From positions 1-55,407 of the forward strand of contig NZ_FNUX01000019.1 of the NCBI RefSeq assembly GCF_900108305.1: 55,407 bases of DNA, in the 5' to 3' direction. Made by a program: the position numbers and the translations under genes. Each line of letters opens with the position of its first letter. Positions within the stretch are counted from its first letter, which is position 1. Positions 9,078 to 18,586 of the stretch are shown here, in pieces. Source of the stretch: Nitrosomonas ureae (GTDB lineage Bacteria; Pseudomonadota; Gammaproteobacteria; Burkholderiales; Nitrosomonadaceae). The notes under the pieces are model-generated. The model saw only the letters and a program-made list of their open reading frames with translations, did no database searches and was not told the origin of the DNA.

Positions 9078-9644
9078 ATGAGCAAAATCACCTCCGATAT
9101 CGTCGCCAAGTTATGGAATCTGTGCAACATCCTGAAAGACGATGGCGTCACCTATCATCAATACGTCACCGAGCTGACCTATCTGCTGTTTCTCAAAATG
9201 GCCAAGGAAACCGGCACCGAGAATCAACTGCCGCAAGGTTACCGCTGGACCGATCTGGAATCCAAAGCTGCGCCGGACCGGCTGGAATTCTACAAAATGC
9301 TGCTGATCCATCTGGGCGGTCATGGCGCTGCATTGGTACAGGAAATTTTTGCCAACGCCAGCAGTTTCATCCGCAAACCGGCCACGCTGTCGACGCTGGT
9401 GGCGGAAATCGACAAGCTCGACTGGTACAGCGTGCACCGCGAAGACCTCGGCGATCTGTACGAAGGCTTGCTGGAAAAGAACGCCAACGAAAAGAAATCC
9501 GGCGCGGGGCAATATTTCACGCCGCGCCCGCTGGTCAATTGCATGGTCAACGTAATGCGACCGGCATTAACCGACATTATTCAGGATCCGGCGGCGGGAA
9601 CCGGCGGTTTCCTCATCGCCGCCAACCATTATCTGCGCACGCAC
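9078..9644 (+). pseudogene. hsdM: hsdM, 5' part (split by casposon)
   Basis: Codons 1-189 of a type I adenine-N6 methyltransferase. The HsdM N-terminal helical domain is visible (SDIVAKLWNLCNILKDDGVT), followed by motif X (GQYFTPRPLV) and the SAM-binding motif (IIQDPAAGTGGFLIAANHYL). The reading frame is intact to the insertion point and runs only three codons into the casposon (GVC, then TAA ending at 9656). The catalytic NPPF motif lies in the other part, 12.5 kb away. Joining 9644 to 22207 gives ...HYLRTHHDFDALT... without a frameshift and a total of 515 aa, the usual length for HsdM. The truncated 192-aa product would have no methylase activity. Confidence 0.97.
9631..9644. repeat. Target-site duplication, left copy
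   Basis: ATCTGCGCACGCAC stands directly before the left casposon end and is repeated exactly after the right end at 22193-22206. A length of 14 bp agrees with the 14-15 bp duplications reported for casposons. It is hsdM coding sequence (LRTH). Confidence 0.97.
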
Positions 9645-9761
9645 GGGGTATGTTAACTTCTCCCAAAACGCCGTACACTTTTTGAAAGAAGTACAAAATG
9701 AGGAGAATAAGCTACCTTGTCACTGCTAACTTGTTATTACCCAATCGTTTGAGTAATCCCA
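9645..9761 (+). repeat. Casposon left terminal inverted repeat
   Basis: These 117 bases are the exact reverse complement of 22076-22192. The first difference is at 9762 (T here, C in the reverse complement of the right end). Because the right copy includes the last 50 bases of cas1, this left copy carries the same coding tail in reverse, with its stop at 9712-9714. Beyond 9761 the similarity continues with scattered differences into the cas1 remnant. Confidence 0.96.
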
Positions 9762-10176
9762 TATAAGCATTGATTTCTTCTCGAATCACATTATCCGGTA
9801 GCATTGCTTTTGTGACTACCACTCGACCTAATTGAGGATGCACCCTGATCACACCCTGCCGATCCACCACAAAATCAGCCCTTCGCCATCGTTGTAATGC
9901 TACCAAAGATGATTTTATCAACTACCGGTCTGAGCGGCTCCATCAAATCGTAGACCAGCGATGCACGGCCATCCTGATCAGCATGCAAGCTTCCCACTGC
10001 AACATCAAGCCCTGTGATTTGCAAGGCTCGCTCCACTTGTCCAGCTAATATTGCATATGGTATTTTTATTTCCAAGGTATTTCGCTATGGCTCCAGGCTG
10101 ACCAATAAATGATTGCAGCTCTTGCTTCTATCAAGCACAACGATTCTATTGTATCGGCTTGATCAATAGAGTTAAC
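9712..10176 (-). pseudogene. Decayed second cas1 (3' part) at the left end
   Basis: On the minus strand this segment translates in pieces to Cas1. From 10176 it reads VNSIDQADTIESLCLIEARA then AIIYWSAWSHSEIPW. After a deletion of about 80 bases it continues YAILAGQVERALQ, VAVGSLHADQDGRASLVYDL and VIRVHPQLGRVVVTKA. It therefore keeps the catalytic Glu, His and Asp regions but has a stop after PWK, an internal deletion and a frameshift near 9905. Compared with the intact casposase the 3' part differs by many scattered bases, and the SAWSHSEIPW stretch differs more (STWNNCVIKW in the intact gene). It therefore looks like the inverted right end of a related but distinct casposon. No product is expected. 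The 200 bases from here to 10374 contain no supported gene. Confidence 0.85.
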
Positions 10177-10374
10177 TGTTTAAGGAAATTTATTTACTTG
10201 CTGAGAATTTACAGCTTTAATTATCGCTTTACTTCATAATAAATATTAGTAAAAATGAGGAAAAGGTTTATATATATATCAATGCCCAATCCAACATTCC
10301 CCAAGAATTATTCTGTAATTCTTCTGTTATTCGTTATTTGGTTTTTTTTTTATTATCCATCAACTCAAATTAAA

Positions 10375-13300
10375 CTAATTATTTTCAATTTTATATACAC
10401 GTTGTTCTGTATAAATATTTGTATTGGTAGCACGCTTGCATGGCAGTATATCCATACTATTCAGTACGCTTACTAAATCGTCGATACAGCCTTCCGGATC
10501 GATTGTATAGCTCGACCCCCAACATCGCCAGAATTGCCAACCAACTCGTTCCATAGTCCGTTGCCGCTTCCAATCTTCCATCCATTTTTCAGGCGGATGG
10601 TATTTGTCACCATCTAATTCTATTGCTAATCTGCGATCATTTTCTCCTTCAATAACTAAGTCAATTGAAAATGCACCTACTTTTACTTGTGGTGTAATGT
10701 TATATCCTTTTTCAGCGAGTCTTTTATAAAAATCTCTTTCAAAATCTGAATCACATAGATTAATAGAATTATCAATATGTTGATATTGAGGCATAGGCGC
10801 TCGGAAATGACGCAGTATCTTCAAACGTAAATCTGATTCATTAGTAAGATTTTCTTCCTGAAGGCTTCGGTAGAGATACATCCTATCTCTTGCTCTAGAT
10901 AATGCGACATTAAATCGCTGCTCTGCTTCCCGTTTTGTCGCTGATGAACCTGTTACTTTATCCTTAGTAGGATTGTAACTATCTACCATTGACAAAAATA
11001 CAATATCCCTTTCTTTACCTTGAAAAGTCGCAGCATCGCCACAAGCAATTTGATAGTCTTGATATACATCTTCTCCCAAGGTAGTCAGCAATTTGTCTTG
11101 AATATATTTTGCCTGTTCATTACCTAGTAACGAAATAACGCCAATACTTCGCCCATTGAATTTTGGATCGGAAACCAAAGTTTTTATTTCAGATATAATC
11201 GCCTCTGCTTCTGATTCGTTGACTTTCTTCCGTTCGTCACGTAAGCCACCCTTGACAAAAACATCAATCAGAGGAGGAATAAGTTTCTCTGAAGATTTTG
11301 GAATTCTTAATGGAATTAACGGTTCATTATAAAATTGCATACTAAACCGTATTATTGGCTCAACACATCGAAAGTGCTCTGTTAGCATTATGCGTTGACC
11401 GGGAAATGTGGCATTAGCTAGATCATATATGGAAACTCCGGGAAGGAACAGTTCTGAGAAAGGCTGATCTCTGAGAAAATTATGTTTAAGCTGCAATATT
11501 TTTTCCTCAGCAACAAATGCAGCCGTTGGGCTTACTTGTTTATCATCACCAACTATTAATAATTTCTTTGCCCTTAATATAGCAGGTAGTGCTGTTATGT
11601 CAGATTGTGATGCTTCATCAATTATTACCAAATCAAAAGTACCAAAATCTGAGGGTAGACTTTCACTGATACGCCATGTGGGCATAATCCAGCATGGGAC
11701 TCCACTATAACAATCTTGCATTGCTCGGTAAGCATCTTTGCGGTGTCTAGGTGCTCTTTTTCCTGTGCCTTTACCAATTTTTGCAAGGGAAGACAAAAAT
11801 CGCATCAAAGCACCTTGAACTCGCTCTGTCATGCTCATATGCAGACCGATATTCGTTTTTAATCTTACAAGCTCAGAAAACGTCTTCTTTAGATCATGAT
11901 CTAGTGTCGATCTTTTTTTCGACAGTCTTTTAAGTTGATCACGTCCATCTATTTCATATAAATATTGTTTACGTCGTTTCCATTGCCATGTTCCATACCA
12001 ATCAACTGGCGTCAACTCATCATCAGTTCCTAATAACGGTTCGGATTTTAATTTTATACTCCAAATAGGCGCCCCGGAATCTGATATTTTGTCCGTAATT
12101 AATTCAATTTCACTTAAAAAGCTAGAAAGTTCGTTCAATCTATTCAATTCGACCACAAATCCTTGCCACCCTTGGATTATTTTATCCGATGAATACATTG
12201 GATTACCTATATTATTCTCAATAAATTTCCTTATTTCTTCTGAGATTTCTCCTTCAGCTTGACTTAGTTTAACCATTAAGTCTTGCAACTTTAATCGTTG
12301 GGCACCCAGACTTATTCGCGATGTATTAAACTCAATTGCTTGAATTATTTTTACAATTTCTACCTTATCTCTGGCAAGTTTAGAAACATCAATCCCGTGC
12401 GGAAACAGCTCTGAAACCTCACGACTAATAAAAATCCATTCGTTAGTTATTTTTTTTGTGTTTGTAATTAAATAATGAATAAAGGAAATTTCTGAATATA
12501 AACTGCCATAAGTATATGTAAATTTGGGTAATCCAAATTCCTGGCCAGCATGATTCCATTTGATTATAAATTTTCTCATTTCGTCTTGAAAAATTACATA
12601 ATCTAGAACTAACTGCCACTGTTCTTCATTTTTAGGTTTTTCGCCATCTACACTTACTTGATAAATAATTTCTTTGACGTCTTTGTTGCCAAAAGAAAAT
12701 ATACTGAATGCCCTTTTGCCGTTTACAAGATTTTCTAAGGCGGTTTTTGCATTTTCAATACAGGAAGAGACATCAGCCATCTCTACAAGGGTTGTTATAA
12801 ATTTCTGTCTTTCTCTAATCAATGATGATAGAGCATTTAACAAGCTGGCAAAAAGTTCACTGCTCTCCGAGTCATTTTTTATATTCTCAATCCCTGAGGA
12901 GTAAATTTGCTCAAGCCAATCATGTTTCTCAAAGTGATCTAAAAGTTCAGACAATTGTTTTAGCGACTTGGCTAGATTTTTTGCTCGCTCAATTGATCTC
13001 TCAACTGAAACTGCGAGAGGTGGTATATGGCTATTCTTTGAATTGTTTTCAATTTCTATGGAGGTCAAAAGATCACTGTGAATAGCAGCGATGTTTGCAC
13101 TATCGAGCATATCCTGCAATTTGGGTAGGTTCTTACCTACATAAATAATATCTTTACCAACCTTACGTCTGCAGACTTTAATTTTTGAAATATCTGAATC
13201 AGTAAAACTAGGAACATACTTTTCTGATGAACCAAGCTCGTCCGGTAGCCATTCATGGTTGCCAGAATCGTTTATAACTTGTTGAGCCAGTTCCATTGCA

Positions 13301-15012
13301 GTTATTCCAGTGCCTGCGTCATCAAACTGTTTCTCAATCGGATTAAGCTGCTTTAGTCCCCATTCCTTAATTTCTGAATCAATTTGGGTAATCTCGTATT
13401 TGAGTTGCTTGACGCGTGACTCACTTGCTTCTATTTCCGTTTTTAAATCTGTTATGTTAGTTTGACTAACCAAAGCAGCTAGCAGTTGTACAGCGGTTTC
13501 AAGCTGTTTCATACCCTGTCGTTCATTTGAAAGAAGACTTATCGTTAAGCTTCTTAACTCTTCAGGTATTTGATTTTGTAATACTGATAATGCAGATTCG
13601 CCTTTAGATGTGACTAGTACGCTCCGCCCAGTAGCTAAATAATGGCAAATGATATTAGCAATAGTATGTGTTTTCCCAGTGCCGGGAGGGCCCTGAACTA
13701 CAACTCCATCATTTTCTCCAAGCCTATCAATTATTTGAATTTGTGATTCGTTGAAAGCTTTAGGAAAAAATAGTTCTGAATTTTTGTTAATATGTGATGA
13801 TAAGGTTAGCGAAGATGAGGACGAATCGCCATCTAAGGAGCCGCTTGTTAATATTGTTTTTTTGTCGGATAGCTCAGTAATCAATTTCTTAGTCGGGCTG
13901 GGAATATATCCTACTAAGTTATCTGATTCTTCAAGATTCTTTTGAAAACGCTCAATATCTTGTACAAAATTAGTTGTACTCCTGGGTTTTGCAAAAATTA
14001 CCCAGCTATCTGTTATCTCAAGAGAATCACTTACTTTATTTGGCTCACGGTTTTCTTTGTTAGGATTTATATCTGGCCAGTATATTCCGCTTTCACTCAA
14101 ATGCGTTGCTGCTTGCCTAAGTACAGGCTCAAAGCTTTCATGGATATATGGCGAAAAATCAATATCATCAGACAATTCAGAAAAATGTTTTTTGCTGAAG
14201 CGCAACAATGTATCGACTCCCGGATTTTCTAACGCAAAGAATGCGCTAATTGCTAGCTCTGGCTCAATGTTTCTTGGGTGTATGAGGATAGCACCATCTT
14301 TTTGGTCAATTTCGATTTCAATTGACTTTTCGAGTAATGGGTGATCAATTTTATGACCTTCACATGACCAACGAGCTATCCCAATACCTAATATCAATTC
14401 ATTTGGTTGTTCATCACCTTGGGCTTCAATGTTTTGTTGCAAGCTAAATAAAGAGTCGTATAATTTAATAGTTTCTCTACGTGGCTTTTCTTCTTCAGAC
14501 CAAGGCAACCATTGTTCGCTGACATAAGTATCAATGTCTTTTTTTACCTGGGGAATATTTTCAAGTCGAAATATCACATCCTTATTTTTTATATCGGTAA
14601 ATTGTTCGCTTAAAGGTTCAATAACATCTATTTCTGCAATAACTCCATCACTAACAAGCTGAATAACATCAGCTTCAGGTAGGGTTTTTATTAATTTGTC
14701 GTTAATATGAGGATTGCTTTCTGGATCATTTTCGATTGATACCCATTCAATTAAATTTTTAGGGAGAGATGGAGGCGCTAACCTCTTTAATCGTTCTATT
14801 CTAAGCCAGATGAAAATGCCATCGGTATCAACAATATTATGCTGGATGCCAATTTTACCCTTAAGTTCGTGTTCCCATATATTTAGTTGCTTGTACTCAT
14901 CAATTCTGAAAACTGCTTTTTGATTGAGAATTCCCAAATGACGTACATAGCTAAGTAGTTCTTTCAAGCGTTCGATTGTTTTAGAATTAGATTTCTCAAT
15001 TTCGTTAATCAC
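10375..15012 (-). CDS. SF1 helicase with C-terminal Vsr/DUF559-like nuclease (casposon cargo)
   Basis: A 1545-aa protein with a GTG start at 15012, preceded by AGGAAGG. The N-terminal 400 residues are of unknown fold. Walker A is VVVQGPPGTGKTHTIAN near residue 445. A long helical, coiled-coil-rich insertion follows (about 500-1080). The second half of the helicase has Walker B LVIIDEASQSD near 1127, GDDKQVSP, TEHFRC, ATFQGKERDIVFLSMV and RFNVALSRARDRMYL, the UvrD/Upf1-like SF1 pattern. The C-terminal part (about 1407-1515) reads SDFERDFYKRLAEKGY, FSIDLVIEG, LAIELDGDKYH and RVGWQFWRCWGSS, a Vsr/MTES_1575-type endonuclease core. Large helicases with a fused nuclease are common in anti-phage systems, so a defence role is likely but not shown. 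It is unlikely to be needed for transposition. Confidence 0.85.
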   Translation of the reverse strand: MINEIEKSNSKTIERLKELLSYVRHLGILNQKAVFRIDEYKQLNIWEHELKGKIGIQHNIVDTDGIFIWLRIERLKRLAPPSLPKNLIEWVSIENDPESNPHINDKLIKTLPEADVIQLVSDGVIAEIDVIEPLSEQFTDIKNKDVIFRLENIPQVKKDIDTYVSEQWLPWSEEEKPRRETIKLYDSLFSLQQNIEAQGDEQPNELILGIGIARWSCEGHKIDHPLLEKSIEIEIDQKDGAILIHPRNIEPELAISAFFALENPGVDTLLRFSKKHFSELSDDIDFSPYIHESFEPVLRQAATHLSESGIYWPDINPNKENREPNKVSDSLEITDSWVIFAKPRSTTNFVQDIERFQKNLEESDNLVGYIPSPTKKLITELSDKKTILTSGSLDGDSSSSSLTLSSHINKNSELFFPKAFNESQIQIIDRLGENDGVVVQGPPGTGKTHTIANIICHYLATGRSVLVTSKGESALSVLQNQIPEELRSLTISLLSNERQGMKQLETAVQLLAALVSQTNITDLKTEIEASESRVKQLKYEITQIDSEIKEWGLKQLNPIEKQFDDAGTGITAMELAQQVINDSGNHEWLPDELGSSEKYVPSFTDSDISKIKVCRRKVGKDIIYVGKNLPKLQDMLDSANIAAIHSDLLTSIEIENNSKNSHIPPLAVSVERSIERAKNLAKSLKQLSELLDHFEKHDWLEQIYSSGIENIKNDSESSELFASLLNALSSLIRERQKFITTLVEMADVSSCIENAKTALENLVNGKRAFSIFSFGNKDVKEIIYQVSVDGEKPKNEEQWQLVLDYVIFQDEMRKFIIKWNHAGQEFGLPKFTYTYGSLYSEISFIHYLITNTKKITNEWIFISREVSELFPHGIDVSKLARDKVEIVKIIQAIEFNTSRISLGAQRLKLQDLMVKLSQAEGEISEEIRKFIENNIGNPMYSSDKIIQGWQGFVVELNRLNELSSFLSEIELITDKISDSGAPIWSIKLKSEPLLGTDDELTPVDWYGTWQWKRRKQYLYEIDGRDQLKRLSKKRSTLDHDLKKTFSELVRLKTNIGLHMSMTERVQGALMRFLSSLAKIGKGTGKRAPRHRKDAYRAMQDCYSGVPCWIMPTWRISESLPSDFGTFDLVIIDEASQSDITALPAILRAKKLLIVGDDKQVSPTAAFVAEEKILQLKHNFLRDQPFSELFLPGVSIYDLANATFPGQRIMLTEHFRCVEPIIRFSMQFYNEPLIPLRIPKSSEKLIPPLIDVFVKGGLRDERKKVNESEAEAIISEIKTLVSDPKFNGRSIGVISLLGNEQAKYIQDKLLTTLGEDVYQDYQIACGDAATFQGKERDIVFLSMVDSYNPTKDKVTGSSATKREAEQRFNVALSRARDRMYLYRSLQEENLTNESDLRLKILRHFRAPMPQYQHIDNSINLCDSDFERDFYKRLAEKGYNITPQVKVGAFSIDLVIEGENDRRLAIELDGDKYHPPEKWMEDWKRQRTMERVGWQFWRCWGSSYTIDPEGCIDDLVSVLNSMDILPCKRATNTNIYTEQRVYKIENN

Positions 15013-15251
15013 ATTACCTTCCTATGATCTTTAGTCTCTTAGAAAATAAATCAAGGCTCTTGAAGCAGAGATTAATAATATCTGCTGAATTGTAATAGTT
15101 AATCTTGTTGTTTTAATGTACCTCGACCACATATGAGCTTAGCAGTTAGTAGTTAAACTTGGAAGGAATTGAATTTATTTCAAATTTTTGAGTAAGCTGC
15201 TAGTAGCCCACGTTGTGTTGTTTACGATTTCTGTATATTTTTCGCAAGTTA

Positions 15252-15416
15252 TTAACTAAACAATCTCTCTAAGAATGCCTGCGCTGCAAATGCTGCCTCC
15301 TAGTTGCAATCTTTAGCGAAATATGAGAAGTAGATATAAAATTTCTGTTTAAATGCCGCAAGTCTTTCTTCAGTTAAATTTGATCGTTGTCGTTCTTCAG
15401 ACTTAATTTTACTCAT
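15252..15416 (-). pseudogene. Small decayed ORF in casposon
   Basis: From the ATG at 15416 the minus strand encodes MSKIKSEERQRSNLTEERLA, ending DCN at a TAG (15300-15302). The same frame continues after the TAG with EAAFAAQAFLERLFS before TAA. The charged, helical start and the alanine-rich continuation suggest one small protein of about 54 aa broken by a nonsense mutation, or a 38-aa protein in its own right. No family is recognised. The remaining parts of the 518-bp gap between helicase and polymerase (15013-15251 and 15417-15530) are AT-rich and hold nothing I can name. Confidence 0.4.
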
Positions 15417-15530
15417 ATTTATAATTAATAATTGGGCCTAGGTTTATATTGCTATTTCCATCAATAGATGACAATTTAGAACATTCAATCTATTTTTCGG
15501 TATATTCTAGTAATACGGTCAAGCTTAAAT

Positions 15531-18500
15531 TTATTTCAACTTATTCACAGCACTTTCAATTTTCCTCATAGTATCCCTATTTGGTTTCGCTCCCTTTCGA
15601 ATATCATACAATGTTTGCTTAGGAATCCTCGTCAATTGAATCCATTCTTTTATAGGTTTCTGTTTGAGCAATTCAGCTAACCCCTTTCTTCCATATTCCA
15701 CAACTGCTTCAAGCTCAATAATCCCTTCACTTTCCTCACTAATGTCATCCTTGACGCGATTGGTTTCTTTTCCAATAAAGATGTGCTCAATTATTTGAAG
15801 GTGTTGCCGCTCCAATATACCAATTCCTTTCGGGTTAGATGCCTTAGCTTCTCCATGTAAAAAATAGTCTGCTACACACTCAGCCAATGTTTTATGCTCA
15901 ATCTTTATCAATTGATTGCTATCCATCCGTCTAATTTGATCATAAACAGCTTGATATGACTTAGCGTATGGTGCATAAAAAGCAACCCCTTTTAGTTCCA
16001 TTGGATTATAAGGTTGGGCCTTTTTATCAGTTGTGACTGCTTCAGTTATTGCCTCAAATTGACTTTGCGATCTAGCTAACAGTTCGAACTGATTGAGGGA
16101 TGGCAACATCACCATGAAGGAGAAAGGCCTTATGTCAGCAATATGTTTAAATCTTCTCAGTAACTGAGTTGTAGAGACAGTTACATTTGTTAGTGCCGGT
16201 TCAGATAGAAATGGAAGATTGATTAGAGATACCCTCGATTTTCCATCTTCAATTTCTGTAATTGCGTGATACCACAAATCGTACATCCATCGATGGCCGC
16301 CAAGCTTATACACATTCTCCCAAGGCTCCGGTGTATTGGATTGATACTCTGCTGGCTTCATCCAGCCACCCGTACCATGTGATGAGAATTTCCTTATTCG
16401 ATAACCAGTATCTGTACGGTTATACAATGCATATCGTTTTGCCGAAATAGCTATGCAGTACAATGGTTCAAGTTGATTGGTGAAATAATTTAAATCTTCA
16501 ATCTTTAATATTTCAGAAACATTGTTGTATGGGGATAATGATTTAAAACAATCACAAATTTCCTGAATCTTAATTCTGAACATTTCCCGATCCATATCCT
16601 CAGGCTTGGCAAATGCCATTGAATCGGTATCGCACAACACATAATCGATGCCTCGATCACTTGCCAATTTTTCAGCCATCGATAAAAGTAAACGTCCAGC
16701 AGCAGGAATTAACGCTCCACACGGCCCCATGAAATAAGGCCCTGGTTCTTCAATCGCTTTGGTCTTGCCTTTGCTGTATTGATCGGCATAGATATGCACG
16801 GGAATATTTTTGCTTTCGCTATCATCAGGATTGATTTCTACCAACACGCCATAACTGGTTGAATTAGCGATTAGCTTGAGGGCTTGCTGCAAACCATCAA
16901 GATAAAGAGATTCATTGCTGCCTACTGGATGATCTTTCATTTGTTTCTTGATATCTGCGCGCATTTCAATGACACGTGCAAACAGATCATCTGTTGTCAG
17001 GTCGATGGAGAAACGCTCATCACCAAATAGTTTCCATTGGTTGGTTTTAATTTGGCCTTGAGGTAAAAGCTTAAACGCATCTACAATCTGAGGGTTTCTT
17101 CCGATCAACAATTTTGAAGCCAGTACATCAGCTAAACAATACCAAACAGATAAATGAGAATTAGCATAATTTAAGCCAATGTTAGTGGCTGCGCTTTGCT
17201 CTCCATAAGTTGTGCGAATAGGTAATAAGTCGACATCAGGTATTATTTTTACAAAGCATCGGAGTAAAGGCCATGTTTGTTTTTTCAACAAATCATTTAA
17301 CGTTAAATCGTTTAATAGTAGCTGCGCTTCTTCAATACAAGGCTCTACCGATATTTTCTCGGCAAGCAACAATTGCTGAATATTCATTAAGGCATTAACT
17401 GTTGGATACTCACTCGTGAAATCGGTATATATAACTTCAGTCGGCTGCAATCTAATACGAACTTCAGTTCTTCCGCCATAATATGCAGTCATGGCTTTGC
17501 CGATTGCATCCTTTGGGAAATCTGCGTGTTGTTTAAGAAATGGGAGAATCCCCAAATCTTTCAAGTAGGTTTTGCCAATGGACGCTTCAGAAAAGATTTT
17601 CCAAGGTTCACGTGACAAACCATGCTTGCGATAAACTTCTCGTTCTGCTTGATATAGCGCCCAAGTCGCTTTTACATCCTGAACGGCATATTTCAGATAT
17701 GTTTCAGTAATGACTTCTCCATGATTTACTTCTTCCCCCATTTTTTCCACACGTGCCTTAAATCGCTTGCCCATGCCTGAAAGCGTTGTATCACCAGGCC
17801 CGAGCAACGCTTTTCCAAAAGTAGACGTATCCAGAAACCGCCCCCGATAACGATTTACTTTTTTGCTTGGTTTACGCTGGGTACGGAAATCAAATAAAGC
17901 TTTCTTACCACCTAGCGTTTTAATACGTATTGGAGGATGATCAAAGCAGGAATCGTCCTCGCGACAACTGCAAAGCGTTAACCAGAAACCGCCATAAAAT
18001 TTTTCCTTGGCTTCGCCCCAATAGGTAGCCAATCGTGAAAGATCGAATGGCAGATTGTGGCCAATACATAAAGCTTCTCGTTTATAAACCCACGGATAAA
18101 GTATTTTGCAGATAAAATCATCTCTCACGAGTAGTTCAATATCATGGGTTGCAGCAAAGCTTTTTATGATAATCAGTTCTTCATTACTGATCTCATCAGG
18201 ATTATAAAAAAGACCCGCTTTAACAAATTTATCCAATGCATCACGATTTAACTCGCCTTTTCGATAGAGCCACATGCGGGTTTCCTCATCAATGCCATAT
18301 ATCGCATAAACACCAAAACGCAATGCTTGGCGGCTATCGGTTGTGGTTTCGGTATCCAATACAAAACAATAGCCGCCATAAGGCCGTTCAATCTCCCAAA
18401 TGGCTTGAGCTTCGATATTTAGCTCATCTTTAGCATTACTTTGATAATCAGCAATTAATTCAATTTTAGTACTCGCTGAATTATCTTGTTTTTCTGTATT

Positions 18501-18569
18501 TATGCGGTCTATGAAACAGCGTAGATACTGTGAAACTGGTTTTACTGCTCTATCGCGTGATTCTGTCAT
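15531..18569 (-). CDS. polB: Casposon family B DNA polymerase
   Basis: A polymerase of about 1012 aa from the ATG at 18569. A longer frame to 18689 is open but would overlap the HNH gene by 100 bases, so the shorter start is preferred. The 3'-5' exonuclease motifs are present: FVLDTETT (Exo I), GHNLPFD (Exo II) and YAVQDVKATW (Exo III). The polymerase motifs are VIYTDFTSEYPT (A), KLIANSTSYG (B) and LCDTDSMAF (C). All catalytic carboxylates are in place. The last 55 residues (PIKEWIQLTRIPKQTLYDIR...) look like a helix-turn-helix of the Cro/XRE kind. In casposons this enzyme is thought to copy the excised element. It follows the HNH gene by 17 bp and belongs to the same leftward transcription unit. 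Confidence 0.93.
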   Translation of the reverse strand: MTESRDRAVKPVSQYLRCFIDRINTEKQDNSASTKIELIADYQSNAKDELNIEAQAIWEIERPYGGYCFVLDTETTTDSRQALRFGVYAIYGIDEETRMWLYRKGELNRDALDKFVKAGLFYNPDEISNEELIIIKSFAATHDIELLVRDDFICKILYPWVYKREALCIGHNLPFDLSRLATYWGEAKEKFYGGFWLTLCSCREDDSCFDHPPIRIKTLGGKKALFDFRTQRKPSKKVNRYRGRFLDTSTFGKALLGPGDTTLSGMGKRFKARVEKMGEEVNHGEVITETYLKYAVQDVKATWALYQAEREVYRKHGLSREPWKIFSEASIGKTYLKDLGILPFLKQHADFPKDAIGKAMTAYYGGRTEVRIRLQPTEVIYTDFTSEYPTVNALMNIQQLLLAEKISVEPCIEEAQLLLNDLTLNDLLKKQTWPLLRCFVKIIPDVDLLPIRTTYGEQSAATNIGLNYANSHLSVWYCLADVLASKLLIGRNPQIVDAFKLLPQGQIKTNQWKLFGDERFSIDLTTDDLFARVIEMRADIKKQMKDHPVGSNESLYLDGLQQALKLIANSTSYGVLVEINPDDSESKNIPVHIYADQYSKGKTKAIEEPGPYFMGPCGALIPAAGRLLLSMAEKLASDRGIDYVLCDTDSMAFAKPEDMDREMFRIKIQEICDCFKSLSPYNNVSEILKIEDLNYFTNQLEPLYCIAISAKRYALYNRTDTGYRIRKFSSHGTGGWMKPAEYQSNTPEPWENVYKLGGHRWMYDLWYHAITEIEDGKSRVSLINLPFLSEPALTNVTVSTTQLLRRFKHIADIRPFSFMVMLPSLNQFELLARSQSQFEAITEAVTTDKKAQPYNPMELKGVAFYAPYAKSYQAVYDQIRRMDSNQLIKIEHKTLAECVADYFLHGEAKASNPKGIGILERQHLQIIEHIFIGKETNRVKDDISEESEGIIELEAVVEYGRKGLAELLKQKPIKEWIQLTRIPKQTLYDIRKGAKPNRDTMRKIESAVNKLK

Positions 18570-18586
18570 ATTAATAAATATCGTTA

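Noticed and set aside
10255..10476. 73-aa hydrophobic plus-strand frame at the casposon left side
   Set aside because: AT-rich region overlapping the 3' end of the helicase gene; no ribosome site and the hydrophobicity follows from T-rich codons.
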